From Limiplasma sp964416065 (GTDB taxonomy: Bacteria; Bacillota; Clostridia; Christensenellales; Aristaeellaceae): a stretch of DNA of 64,000 nt. Under the pieces are notes generated by a model. It did no database searches. It was not told where the DNA came from and saw only the letters and a program-made list of their open reading frames with translations. A program made the translations under genes and the position numbers. How positions within the stretch are numbered: the first letter of the stretch is position 1; each line of letters starts with the position of its first letter. Positions 1-8,433 of this stretch are shown here, piece by piece. Location of the stretch: the NCBI GenBank assembly GCA_964416065.1, contig CAYQCL010000004.1, positions 1-64,000 of the forward strand. The letters run 5' to 3'.

Positions 1-83
1 CCTTGACAGTTCCCCTCTTGACTTTCGCGTTACCGATGCTTGACGCCCGTACACAAAGCCGGCAAAAAAGGGCGCGCTTCCTC

Positions 84-112
84 TTGCAAGGGAGCGCGCC
101 TTGTGCTATAAT
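84..112 (+). promoter_or_regulatory. Promoter of the rpsB operon
   Basis: TTGCAA (84-89), a 17-base spacer and TATAAT (107-112), with a TG one base before the -10 (extended -10). It lies about 100 bases ahead of rpsB, leaving an untranslated leader of about 100 bases. The -35 falls in the loop of an inverted repeat (71-100, GGCGCGC arms) that has an A-run on its left side, so on the minus strand it would look like a terminator. Function is inferred from sequence only. Confidence 0.75.
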
Positions 113-218
113 TCAGACGATTACGCACCTTTGTCGATCGTGCGCTTGTGCCGCGCCGGACGCGGTGGCCGCAACGGGACGACGCAAAGGGTGGAAAAAA
201 CAAGGAGGGTAAACCCAA

Positions 219-959
219 ATGGCAGTTATCTCTATGAAGCAGCTCCTGGAAGCGGGCGTACACTTCGGTCACCAGACCCGCCGCTGGAACCCCAAAATGG
301 CTCAGTACATCTTCACCGAGCGCAACGGCATCTACATCATCGACCTGCAAAAGACCGTGCGCAAGGCGGACGCGGCCTACAACTTCGTGCGTGACCTGGC
401 GATGGAGGGCAAGAGCATCCTCTTCGTGGGCACCAAGAAGCAGGCTCAGGAGTCCATCGCCTATGAGGCCCAGCGCTGCAACATGTTTTATGTCAACAAC
501 CGCTGGCTGGGCGGCATGCTGACCAACTTCCGCACCATCCGCACCCGCGTGGAACGCCTGAATCAAATTGACAAGATGGAGCAGCAGGGCCAGTTTGAAG
601 TGCTGCCCAAGAAGGAAGTCATCAAGCTCCAGCACGAGCGCGAAAAGCTCGAGGCCAACCTGGGCGGCATCCGCGAGATGAAGAAGCTCCCGGGCGCGCT
701 GTTCATCGTTGATCCCCGCAAGGAGCACATCGCTGTGAGCGAGGCTCGCGCGCTGGGCATCCCGATCGTGGCCATCGTCGACACCAACTGCGATCCCGAC
801 GAAATCGACTATGTCATCCCCGGCAACGACGACGCCATCCGCGCCGTGAAGCTGATCGCCGGCAAGCTGGCGGACGCCGTGCTTGAGGGCCGTCAGGGAG
901 AGCAGGACGCCGAGGGCGAGGCCGCTCCCGAAGAGGAAGCCGCGAAGGTCGAAGAGTGA
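219..959 (+). CDS. rpsB: 30S ribosomal protein S2
   Basis: Ribosomal protein S2 of the small subunit, 246 residues. The N-terminus (AVISMKQLLEAGVHFGHQTR) and the following WNPKM stretch are textbook S2, as are GTKKQAQ and the DTNCDPD segment near residue 190. The C-terminal 20 residues are very acidic (many Glu), a common variable tail. ATG at 219 has AGGAGGG about 9 bases upstream. It is first in the rpsB-tsf-pyrH set found across Bacteria and is followed by a strong hairpin before tsf, which could lower tsf expression relative to rpsB. Length is normal. Confidence 0.97.
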   Translation: MAVISMKQLLEAGVHFGHQTRRWNPKMAQYIFTERNGIYIIDLQKTVRKADAAYNFVRDLAMEGKSILFVGTKKQAQESIAYEAQRCNMFYVNNRWLGGMLTNFRTIRTRVERLNQIDKMEQQGQFEVLPKKEVIKLQHEREKLEANLGGIREMKKLPGALFIVDPRKEHIAVSEARALGIPIVAIVDTNCDPDEIDYVIPGNDDAIRAVKLIAGKLADAVLEGRQGEQDAEGEAAPEEEAAKVEE

Positions 960-964
960 ACTTG

Positions 965-990
965 AAAGGAGGGCCCCCGCGCCCTCCTTT
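965..990 (+). terminator. Hairpin between rpsB and tsf
   Basis: Perfect 10-bp stem (AAAGGAGGGC pairing with GCCCTCCTTT) with a 6-base loop. It has only a short T-tract, so it is probably a partial terminator or a processing site rather than a full stop. The left arm contains a Shine-Dalgarno-like AGGAGG that the stem would hide. Confidence 0.55.
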
Positions 991-1027
991 GAGACCCTTT
1001 CAATCGAGTTTTGAAGGAGAGATTTGT

Positions 1028-1969
1028 ATGGCGAATATCACTTCGCAAATGGTCAAAGAGCTGCGTGAAATGACCCAGGCCGGCATGATGGACTGCAAAA
1101 AGGCTCTGGTTGAGGCCGAGGGCGTGATGGACAAGGCCATCGAGTGGCTGCGCGAGAAGGGCCTCGCCGCCGCCGCCAAGAAGGCCGGCCGCATCGCCGC
1201 CGAGGGCGCCGTCATCGACTATGTGAACGAGGACAAGACCGTGGGCGCGATCGTCGAAGTCAACTGCGAGACCGACTTCGTCGCCAACACCGATAACTTT
1301 AAGAATTTTTGCAAAAACATCGCCAAGCATGTCGCCATCGCCAATCCCGCCGATATCGACACGCTGATGAGCCAGAAGTTTGTAGACGACGAGTCCAAGA
1401 CCATCACCGACCTGGTGAGCGACGCAACCGTCTCCATCGGCGAAAAGATCTCCATCCGCCGCTTTGCCCGCTATGAGACCTCCACCGGCGTTGTGGAGAG
1501 CTACATCCACATGGGCGGCAAGATCGGCGTGCTGCTGCTGGTCAACAACGACACCCCCGCCACCTTCTCCACCGACGCCTTCAAGACCTTCTATCATGAC
1601 GTGGCGCTTCAGATCGCCGCCGCCCGTCCCTCCTATGTGCGCAAGGAGCAGGTGCCCACCGAGGCGCTGGAGAAGGAGCGCGAGATTCTGCGCGCCCAGG
1701 CGCTCAACGAGGGCAAGCCCGAAAAGATCGTCGACAGGATGGTCGAGGGCCGCATCGAGAAGTATTACAAGGAGGTCTGCCTTCTGGAGCAGCCCTTCGT
1801 CAAGGACGGCGACAAGTCCATCGTCAAGCTCATGGGCGAGGTTGCCAAGGAAATCGGCGCGAATATCGACGTGGTGAGCTTCGAGCGTTTCGAGCGCGGC
1901 GAGGGCATCGAGAAGCGTCAGGACAACTTTGCCGAGGAAATTGCGGCGCAGATGGCCGCGAAGAAGTGA
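1028..1969 (+). CDS. tsf: Translation elongation factor Ts
   Basis: EF-Ts, the nucleotide-exchange factor for EF-Tu, 313 residues. The N-terminal UBA-like helix bundle (VKELREMTQAGMMDCKKAL) and the conserved CETDFVAN motif near residue 80 are clear. I use ATG 1028 (MANITSQ) because it has GAAGGAGA 8-16 bases upstream and matches the family N-terminus; an in-frame start at 956 would add 24 residues without homology. Length is slightly above the usual 290-300. It sits between rpsB and pyrH. Confidence 0.97.
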   Translation: MANITSQMVKELREMTQAGMMDCKKALVEAEGVMDKAIEWLREKGLAAAAKKAGRIAAEGAVIDYVNEDKTVGAIVEVNCETDFVANTDNFKNFCKNIAKHVAIANPADIDTLMSQKFVDDESKTITDLVSDATVSIGEKISIRRFARYETSTGVVESYIHMGGKIGVLLLVNNDTPATFSTDAFKTFYHDVALQIAAARPSYVRKEQVPTEALEKEREILRAQALNEGKPEKIVDRMVEGRIEKYYKEVCLLEQPFVKDGDKSIVKLMGEVAKEIGANIDVVSFERFERGEGIEKRQDNFAEEIAAQMAAKK

Positions 1970-2076
1970 TCCACTCACCGGCAGGATCGTCGAGGCGGCG
2001 GTTAACGACGGCGTGAGCGCCTGAGAATCGCGGAGACGCCCCTTTACTCCCCGGCAGGGCATGCTGATGACCTTGT

Positions 2077-2101
2077 GGCACGCGGGCTTTGCCTGCGTGC
2101 C
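2077..2101 (+). terminator. Hairpin upstream of pyrH
   Basis: GGCACGC...GCGTGCC stem (with inner GGGC/GCCT) followed by GCTTTTA. The T-tract is short; it is likely a weak terminator or attenuator in the 160-base tsf-pyrH gap, which otherwise shows nothing recognisable except the pyrH ribosome-binding site. Confidence 0.4.
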
Positions 2102-2129
2102 GCTTTTATGTTGGAAAGGATGGGATACC

Positions 2130-2843
2130 ATGGCGACTGCCTACAGGCGCGTCATTCTCAAGCTCAGCGGCGAGGCGCTGGGCGTGGACGGAAAGCTCTT
2201 CTGCCACGAGAAGTTTGAACAGGCCGCGCAAATGCTCATCGACATCCAGAAAATCGGCGTGGAGCTGGCCGTGGTCATCGGCGGCGGAAACGTCTGGCGC
2301 GGACGGCGCGGCGCCGCCATGCGAATGGGAACCGTCGCGGCCGACCAGATGGGGATGCTGGGTACCCTGCAAAACTGCCTTTACATGCGCGACACGCTCG
2401 ATCACATGGGCGCGCGGGCCGTCGTCATGAGCGGCGTGGACATCCCGCGCTTCGCTGAGAGCTATAACACGGTCCGCGCCATCGACTATCTGAAAAGCGG
2501 CCAGATTCTCTTCCTCGCGTGCGGGCTGGGCAATCCCTGCTTCTCCACGGACAGCGCGGTGGTGCTCCGCGCGATCGAGCTGGAATGCGACGCCATTCTC
2601 ATGGCCAAAAACATCGACGGCGTCTATACCGCCGATCCGCGCGTCGACCCCTCCGCGACTTTGATTCCCGTGATCACCTACGCCGAGGCTGCCGAGCGCG
2701 ACCTGCGCGTAATGGACGCCTCCGCCTTCATCATGCTGCGTGAAAACGCCGTGCCGATGGTGCGCGTCTTTGGTCTCGAACCACCGGAAAATGTTCTCAG
2801 GGTTCTTATGGGTGACCCGATGGGAACCATTCTGCATCCGTAG
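2130..2843 (+). CDS. pyrH: UMP kinase
   Basis: Uridylate kinase of the amino-acid-kinase fold, making UDP from UMP in pyrimidine synthesis; 237 residues, normal for bacterial PyrH. Motifs seen: ILKLSGEALG near the start (phosphate binding), VIGGGNVWRG, a DHMGARAVVMS stretch, and the nucleotide site CGLGNPCFSTDSA (many homologues have TGNPFFTTD here). Start ATG 2130 has GGAAAGGA upstream; an in-frame ATG at 2061 has no homology in its extension. The usual next gene, frr, is missing here: a MATE exporter follows instead. Confidence 0.96.
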   Translation: MATAYRRVILKLSGEALGVDGKLFCHEKFEQAAQMLIDIQKIGVELAVVIGGGNVWRGRRGAAMRMGTVAADQMGMLGTLQNCLYMRDTLDHMGARAVVMSGVDIPRFAESYNTVRAIDYLKSGQILFLACGLGNPCFSTDSAVVLRAIELECDAILMAKNIDGVYTADPRVDPSATLIPVITYAEAAERDLRVMDASAFIMLRENAVPMVRVFGLEPPENVLRVLMGDPMGTILHP

Positions 2844-2904
2844 CAGGGATCTGCTGCGTCTGCGCAAAGCCCCTCTCGTATACATCGGACGAAAGGAACT
2901 GATT

Positions 2905-4311
2905 ATGCTTAAGGCGCTTCAAAGGCTGTTCGCCCCGCGCGACCTCACGCAGGGCACGCCCATGACGGGCATCATTCTTTTCTCGATTCCGCTGCTGATC
3001 GGCAATCTTGCCCAGCAGCTGTACAACACGGTCGACGCGATCATCGTCGGCCGGTACGTCGGCGACGCCGCGCTGGGCGCGGTCGGCCTAGCGGGCCCAA
3101 TCATCAACCTGATGATCGTCCTTTTCATGGGCATCTCCACCGGCGCAACGATCGTCGTTTCGCAGTATTTCGGTGCCAAGGACCGCGCGCGTCTGAGCCA
3201 TGCCGTCGGTACGACGATCACGCTTACGCTCATCAGCGGCGTGCTCATGACGGCCGTCGGCGCCGTGCTCTCCCGCCCGCTGCTGGAGCTATTGGGCACG
3301 CCGGAGGAAATGCTGGATATGTCGTCGGCCTATCTGACGATCATCATGCTGGGTATGACCGGCATGGCGTTTTACAACATCCTAAGCGGCGTGCTCCGCG
3401 GGCTGGGCGACAGCGTGAGCCCCGTTCTTTACCTGCTGGTGGCCTCGGCGCTCAACATCGTCCTGGACATCGCCTTCATCACCCTCCTTGGGATGACGAC
3501 GGACGGTGTTGCCTGGGCGACGATCATCGCCCAGGGGGTCTCGGCGGTACTGTGCCTGCGCAGGCTGTGGCGCATGAAATCGACGCTTGATCTCGACCGC
3601 TCCGCGCTTCGGCTGGATAAGCCCATCATGAACCGCATCATGCGTCTGGGCATGCCCGCGGGCATGACGCAGATGATTTTTTCGCTCTCCAGCATCCTAG
3701 TGCAATCCCTGACCAACTCGCTAGGCTCCAGCGTCGTCACGGCGGTGACGGCCGTGATGCGCGTGGACGGCTTCGCCATGATGCCCAACTTCACCTTCGG
3801 CGTGGCGGCGACCACCTTTACCGGTCAGAACGTGGGCGCGAGACAGATTGACCGCGTGCATCAGGGCGCGAAGGACACGCTCATTATCGCTGTCGCCACG
3901 GCGACGGTGCTGGTCATGAGCATGCTGCTCTTCGGCGAGCAGCTCATGCGCGTGTTCACCCAGACGCCGGAGATCGTGGAAATCGGCGTGGGGATGCTGC
4001 GCATCCTTGGCGTGGGCTACGTCGCCTTTGCCGTGACCCAGACTCTTCAGGGCGTGATGCGCGGCGTGGGCGAAACGGTCATTCCGATGTGGATCAGCGT
4101 CATCACGACTGTCATCATCCGCATGCCGATCGCCTACCTGTGGGCCTACCTCACCCGTTCCCCCGCCAATCCGGCGGGCGATCCGCTCTGCCTGTACGGC
4201 TCGCTGCTGGTGGCGTGGCTGGCGGGCTGCGCGATGAGCGTTTTCTTCTATTGCCGCGGCAAATGGAAGCGGCAGCTGACCCTCGATAATACCATGGAAG
4301 GGAGCCTGTAA
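2905..4311 (+). CDS. MATE family efflux transporter
   Basis: Multidrug and toxic-compound extrusion (MATE) type membrane exporter, 468 residues, which is full length for the family. About 12 hydrophobic segments; the family signature near residue 25 (SIPLLIGNLAQQLYNTVDA) and the paired C-terminal half (GMPAGMTQMIFSLSS) are clear. Start ATG 2905 (MLKALQRLF) follows GAAAGGA; upstream in-frame extension overlaps pyrH and lacks homology. It sits 3 bases before argS. Substrate is unknown. A second, broken MATE gene starts at 20878. Confidence 0.92.
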   Translation: MLKALQRLFAPRDLTQGTPMTGIILFSIPLLIGNLAQQLYNTVDAIIVGRYVGDAALGAVGLAGPIINLMIVLFMGISTGATIVVSQYFGAKDRARLSHAVGTTITLTLISGVLMTAVGAVLSRPLLELLGTPEEMLDMSSAYLTIIMLGMTGMAFYNILSGVLRGLGDSVSPVLYLLVASALNIVLDIAFITLLGMTTDGVAWATIIAQGVSAVLCLRRLWRMKSTLDLDRSALRLDKPIMNRIMRLGMPAGMTQMIFSLSSILVQSLTNSLGSSVVTAVTAVMRVDGFAMMPNFTFGVAATTFTGQNVGARQIDRVHQGAKDTLIIAVATATVLVMSMLLFGEQLMRVFTQTPEIVEIGVGMLRILGVGYVAFAVTQTLQGVMRGVGETVIPMWISVITTVIIRMPIAYLWAYLTRSPANPAGDPLCLYGSLLVAWLAGCAMSVFFYCRGKWKRQLTLDNTMEGSL

Positions 4312-4314
4312 CCA

Positions 4315-6039
4315 ATGGATATGAAGCAAAGCCTTTCGGAATTGATCTTCCAGGCGATCAAAAAGAGCTTTCCCAACGCGGAGGGCGTACCCGCCAAGGA
4401 GGACATCGCAGGCTTTTTGGAAATTCCGCCCGAAAAGGAGATGGGCGATTACGCCTTCCCCTGCTTTAAGCTCAGCCGCGTCCTGCACGTGGGCCCGCCG
4501 GTCATCGCCGCGAAGCTGGCCGAGGCGGTCGACGCGAGCGAGCTTTGCGAGGCAAAGCCGATGGGCGGGTACCTCAATTTCTATTTGAATCGCGACAACT
4601 TTGCCGAAAAGACGCTTCAGACGGTGCTCGACGCCGGCGAACGCTACGGCAGCGGGAACGAGGGCAGCGGCAAAACGATCTGTCTGGACTTCAGTTCTAT
4701 CAACATCGCCAAGCGCTTTCACATCGGCCATCTCAGCACCACCATGATCGGTCAGAGCCTTCGGCGCATCTTTGACTTTCTCGGCTACAAAACCGTCGCC
4801 ATCAACTATCTGGGCGACTGGGGCACGCAGTTCGGCAAGCTCATCTGCGCCTATAAGCTCTGGGGCAACAGGGAGGATGTCGAGCGCGACGGAGTGGAGG
4901 CGCTGACCCGTCTCTACGTCCGCTTCCACGAGGAGGCCGAAAGCGACAAGAGCCTGGAGGACGAGGGACGGCGCTACTTCAAGGCCATTGAGGACGGCGA
5001 CGCGGAGGCGCTCGAGCTGTTCAACTGGTTCAAGGAACTGACGCTGCGCGATACCCAGCGCGTCTATGATCTTCTGGGCGTCACCTTTGACAGCTACAAC
5101 GGCGAGGCGTTTTTCAACGACAAGATGGGCCGCGTGATCGACGAGCTGAAGGCCAAGAACCTGCTTACGATCAGCGACGGCGCGTCCATCGTCGATCTGG
5201 ACGAGGAGAACAGCGGCATGCCGCCCTGTCTCATCCTCAAAAAGGACGGTGCGACGCTCTATGCCACGCGCGATATCGCTGCCGCCCTCTGGCGCAAGGA
5301 CGAATACGACTTTGATAAATGCCTCTATGTGGTGGCCTATCAGCAGGATCTGCATTTTCGCCAATGGTTCAAGGTCGTGGAGAAGATGGGCTATGAATGG
5401 GCCAAGGACCTCGTCCATGTTTCCTTTGGGATGATCTCCTACGAGGGGCAGAGTCTGTCCACCCGCAAGGGCCACGTGGTCTTTTTGGAGGAGCTTTTGC
5501 TGAATGCGATCGAAAAGGCGCGCGCCATCATCGAGGAAAAGAGCCCCGATCTGGAGAACAAGGACGAAATCGCGCGCCAGGTGGGCATCGGCGCGGTCAT
5601 CTACGCCGATTTGCAGAACAACCGCATCAAGGATATCGACTTCAGCTGGGAGCGGGCCCTGAGCTTCGACGGCGAGACCGGCCCGTATGTGCAGTATACG
5701 CACGCGCGCTGCTGCTCGGCGCTTCGTAAGGCCGAGGGTCTTCCTGCGGCGAAGCCGGATTATACCGCGCTTGCGGACGATTTCTCCCAGGATCTGCTCA
5801 GGCAGCTAAGCCGCTTCCCCGAGACGGTGCGCGAAGCGGCGAGCCGCTATGAGCCCAGCATCATCACCCGCGCGGTAACGGAGCTGTGCAAGGCGTACAA
5901 CAAGTTCTACTATGAAAACCGCATTCTGGATGAAAACGACGGCGTGCGCGAAGCGCGCGTGCGGCTGACCCGTGCGGTAAAGAATACCATCAAAACGGGC
6001 CTCATGCTCATCGGCATGGAAGCGCCGGAGCGCATGTGA
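4315..6039 (+). CDS. argS: Arginyl-tRNA synthetase
   Basis: Class I arginine-tRNA ligase, 574 residues (normal). HIGH-type motif FHIGHLS near residue 136 preceded by SSINIAKR, as expected for ArgRS; the KMSKS position is STRKGHVV near residue 381, a variant usual for ArgRS; C-terminal DALR anticodon domain with YVQYTHAR and FYYENRIL. ATG at 4315 with GGAAGGGAG upstream; a second in-frame ATG at 4321 is possible. It nearly abuts the MATE gene and overlaps the next gene (TGATG), so the genes are probably co-transcribed. Confidence 0.96.
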   Translation: MDMKQSLSELIFQAIKKSFPNAEGVPAKEDIAGFLEIPPEKEMGDYAFPCFKLSRVLHVGPPVIAAKLAEAVDASELCEAKPMGGYLNFYLNRDNFAEKTLQTVLDAGERYGSGNEGSGKTICLDFSSINIAKRFHIGHLSTTMIGQSLRRIFDFLGYKTVAINYLGDWGTQFGKLICAYKLWGNREDVERDGVEALTRLYVRFHEEAESDKSLEDEGRRYFKAIEDGDAEALELFNWFKELTLRDTQRVYDLLGVTFDSYNGEAFFNDKMGRVIDELKAKNLLTISDGASIVDLDEENSGMPPCLILKKDGATLYATRDIAAALWRKDEYDFDKCLYVVAYQQDLHFRQWFKVVEKMGYEWAKDLVHVSFGMISYEGQSLSTRKGHVVFLEELLLNAIEKARAIIEEKSPDLENKDEIARQVGIGAVIYADLQNNRIKDIDFSWERALSFDGETGPYVQYTHARCCSALRKAEGLPAAKPDYTALADDFSQDLLRQLSRFPETVREAASRYEPSIITRAVTELCKAYNKFYYENRILDENDGVREARVRLTRAVKNTIKTGLMLIGMEAPERM

Positions 6040-6833
6040 TGAAAACCGTAACCAGTCTGAAAAATCCCGCCGTGCAGGCGGCGCGGGCCCTGAGGGACGC
6101 CAAGGAACGTGCGGGGAAAAACGCCTTTCTGCTCGACGGCGAGCACATGGTATCGGAGGCGCTTCACGTCTGCCCTGGGCGCGTTCGCGCGCTGTTTGTG
6201 GCCGAGGAGCGGGAGGACGTCTTCGCGCCTCTTTTGTCTCTCGCGCCGGGGAACGCCCAGCAATATCTGACGTCTGAACATATCCTGGCGTCGATTTCCC
6301 AGGTCAAGACGTCTCAGGGCATCGCCGCCGTGTGCGAGAAGCCCGAGGCGCGTCCGCTTGAGACGCTCGGCGACCGGTTGGTGCTTCTGGAAAACGTCCA
6401 GGATCCGGGTAACGTGGGCACGATCCTGCGAACCCTGGACGCGGCGGGCTTCGACGGCTGTGTTCTGACCCCAGGCTGCGCCGACCCTTACGGCCCCAAG
6501 GCCCTTCGAGCCACGATGGGCAGTGTTTTTCGGGTGCCTCTCGCCCTTTGCGAAAGCGCGGCGGAGGCGGCGGAGGCGCTTGGCGCGCGCGGCTATGCCG
6601 TAATCGGCGCGGCGCTGGACGGCGAGCCGTTTTACGAGCGCCGCCCGTTGCCAAAGAAGCTGTGCGTGCTCATCGGCAATGAGGGCGCGGGACTGACGAG
6701 AGAGGCGCTCGGCCGCTGCACGCACCGTTTCCGTCTGCCCATGCGCGGCGGCGCGGAATCGCTTAACGCGGCGGTGGCCGCCGCTGTCTTTATGTATGAG
6801 CTGATGAATCACGAAGGAGGCGCAAGGGAATGA
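6039..6833 (+). CDS. TrmH/SpoU family rRNA 2'-O-methyltransferase
   Basis: SPOUT-class RNA 2'-O-ribose methyltransferase, 264 residues, like RlmB or TrmH-type enzymes of Clostridia. N-terminal RNA-binding segment (SLKNPAVQAARALRD), then the three SpoU motifs: LENVQDPGNVGTILRT near residue 116, LIGNEGAGLT near 212 and LNAAVAAAVFMYE at the C-terminus. The start overlaps the argS stop as TGATG; a GTG one codon earlier is also possible. The exact target nucleotide cannot be told from sequence. Translationally coupled to the HAD gene. Confidence 0.9.
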   Translation: MKTVTSLKNPAVQAARALRDAKERAGKNAFLLDGEHMVSEALHVCPGRVRALFVAEEREDVFAPLLSLAPGNAQQYLTSEHILASISQVKTSQGIAAVCEKPEARPLETLGDRLVLLENVQDPGNVGTILRTLDAAGFDGCVLTPGCADPYGPKALRATMGSVFRVPLALCESAAEAAEALGARGYAVIGAALDGEPFYERRPLPKKLCVLIGNEGAGLTREALGRCTHRFRLPMRGGAESLNAAVAAAVFMYELMNHEGGARE

Positions 6834-7444
6834 TCCGCAATATCGTTTTTGACATGGGCATGGTGCTTTTGGACTATGACCCGTTCCTGACCTGTATCCG
6901 GCACGCCAGGGATCCCGAAAAGGCACGGCTTTTGATGGACGCGATTTTCAATCATCCCGAATGGTGCGAGCTTTTGGACAGCGGGGAGCTGACGGAGGCG
7001 GAATACCTACCGCGTGCGCAGGCGCGGCTGGAGGGCGAGGAAATGAAGCGGCTGGCCCAGGAAACGCTGGCGGACTGGCCGCTGGACGGCATCTATCCCA
7101 AGAGTGGCATGCGGGCGGTGCTTGAGCGTCTGCTTGAATGCGGCTACCGGCTATATGTACTAAGCAACGTGGGCTATCGCTTCCATGAGTTTTCCTATAA
7201 AATTCCCTGCTTCGACCGTTTCAGCGGCGCTCTGCTTTCCGCTGAGGAGCGCTTGTGCAAGCCCGACCCCGCGATCTATCTTCGCCTGTGCGAGAAATTT
7301 GACCTAAGACCCGAGGAGTGCCTGTTTGTGGATGATCTTCAGCGCAACATCGACGGCGCGGAGCGCGTCGGCATGCGGGGCTACTGCTATCAGGACGGGG
7401 ACGTGAATCGGCTTACTGCCTTTCTAGACGGATTGGAAAGGTAA
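6830..7444 (+). CDS. HAD family hydrolase (YihX-like phosphatase)
   Basis: Haloacid-dehalogenase superfamily phosphatase, 204 residues. Motif I is FDMGMVLLDYD (nucleophile Asp 8; the second acidic residue of classic DxD is Gly, as in YihX-type sugar phosphatases), motif II VLSNVG, motif III Lys in CKPDPAIY, motif IV VDDLQRNIDGA. A helical cap lies at about 17-90. ATGA overlap with the methyltransferase gene. The YihX family acts on sugar phosphates such as glucose 1-phosphate, but the substrate here is not known. Confidence 0.85.
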   Translation: MIRNIVFDMGMVLLDYDPFLTCIRHARDPEKARLLMDAIFNHPEWCELLDSGELTEAEYLPRAQARLEGEEMKRLAQETLADWPLDGIYPKSGMRAVLERLLECGYRLYVLSNVGYRFHEFSYKIPCFDRFSGALLSAEERLCKPDPAIYLRLCEKFDLRPEECLFVDDLQRNIDGAERVGMRGYCYQDGDVNRLTAFLDGLER

Positions 7445-7460
7445 AAAGTCCGCCAGACGG

Positions 7461-7720
7461 GGGTGTTGCAAAAAGCCCCTCCCAAAAAATATGCAACAAA
7501 AAATCCGCTTTTAGGCAACGTTTAAAAGCGGATTTTTTGTTGGGACTGCACGAAAACTGTTCGAGTTGTTTCTGAAACAGGCCCGTCTGTGTTTTCGCCA
7601 GAGGCGAGAATCGCGCATTTCAAATCAAAGATTTTGCCTCCACCGGCCAGTGCCTTCCACGACGATTGAGGTTACGGGTCTCACTCCCCTGCGCCCCGCG
7701 CGTTGCCCCGCCGCCGATTG
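7461..7720 (+). repeat. Dispersed intergenic repeat, copy R1
   Basis: Copy of a mosaic repeat in the 290-base gap between convergent genes. It begins with a terminator hairpin (7495-7541: AACAAAAAATCCGCTTTTA pairing with its near-perfect complement around a short loop, followed by T-run), then a section (about 7570-7665, TTTCTGAAACAGGCC to GGCCAGTGCC) shared with the reverse strand of 57.9 kb, then GATTGAGGTT...CCCCTGCGCCCCGC shared with the reverse strand of 24.5 kb. See finding on the repeat family. Confidence 0.75.
7495..7541 (+). terminator. Strong bidirectional terminator after the rpsB operon
   Basis: 19-bp stem centred on TCCGCTTTTA/TAAAAGCGGA with A-run before and T-run after, so it can end both the HAD transcript (+) and the ccdA transcript (-). 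The same stem-loop plan recurs at 11883 and 57985. Confidence 0.85.
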
Positions 7721-7734
7721 AACCCTTTCCCGCT

Positions 7735-8433
7735 TTACAGGACGGCGCTCAGAATCAGATAGCCTCCGTAGAGGATCATCATGGCCCCGCCCACGCGGCG
7801 GATGACGCGCTGGTTTTTGCGCAGCCAGCGCAGCGCGCCCTGAAGCCATTGATACAGGAGCATAACCGCCAGCATCGGCAGGCACAGTCCCAGCGCGAAC
7901 ACGGCCAGCGAAGCGATGCCCGTCCACATGGTGGCGTTGTCGGCGCTGGCGGCCAGAAGGAGTGCGTTGGCCAGAACCGGCGTCAGGCAGGGCGTCCATG
8001 ATATGGCGATGACAAGTCCAAACAGAAAAGAACCGAAAAAGCCGTCCATGGTGGGTTGACGGCCACCAAGCCACGCAGGCATGGCGATCCCTCTCGGATG
8101 GACGACATCCAGCATCCATAGTCCAAAAAACAGCATCAGAACGCCTGTGACGATGTTCAGCGTGCCACGGTCGGCGCGTTTGAGCAGACTGCCCAGCGCG
8201 CCCGCGCCCGCGCCCATCAGCGTAAACAGGAGGACAAAGCCGCAAAGAAGGCCCAGGCAGCGACGCGCCACCTGAAAGCGTCCCCGTCCGCCCCGCGTGC
8301 CCATCCCCATGAGGTACATGGCATAGACCGGCAGCATCGGCAGGACACACGGCGAGACGAAGGCGAGTAGCCCACCGCCCAGCATCGCCCACAGCGACAC
8401 GGCTCGCGGCGCGGCCTCAAACAGGCTGTTCAT
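7735..8433 (-). CDS. ccdA: CcdA/DsbD-type thiol-disulfide electron carrier
   Basis: Six-helix membrane protein (232 residues) of the CcdA/DsbD transmembrane family that moves reducing power from cytoplasmic thioredoxin to exported thioredoxin-like proteins. The two conserved Cys are in SPCVLPMLP (about residue 29) and SWTPCLTP (about 122). The start overlaps the stop of the upstream tlpA-like gene (ATGA), so the pair is one unit: the exported partner is reduced by CcdA. No cytochrome c genes are nearby, so the client is unknown. Confidence 0.88.
   Translation of the reverse strand: MNSLFEAAPRAVSLWAMLGGGLLAFVSPCVLPMLPVYAMYLMGMGTRGGRGRFQVARRCLGLLCGFVLLFTLMGAGAGALGSLLKRADRGTLNIVTGVLMLFFGLWMLDVVHPRGIAMPAWLGGRQPTMDGFFGSFLFGLVIAISWTPCLTPVLANALLLAASADNATMWTGIASLAVFALGLCLPMLAVMLLYQWLQGALRWLRKNQRVIRRVGGAMMILYGGYLILSAVL

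Noticed and set aside
71..100. Terminator ahead of rpsB
   Set aside because: Its T-run is on the minus strand, where no gene ends, and the repeat overlaps the rpsB promoter; described there instead.
893..2131. Long open frame on the minus strand opposite tsf (412 codons)
   Set aside because: Shadow of a high-GC coding gene; low-complexity Gly/Ala/Leu/Val composition, no homology, and the + strand encodes EF-Ts.
3721..5703. 660-codon minus-strand frame opposite MATE and argS
   Set aside because: Crosses two clear genes on the other strand, no ribosome-binding site, amino-acid make-up of an antisense frame.
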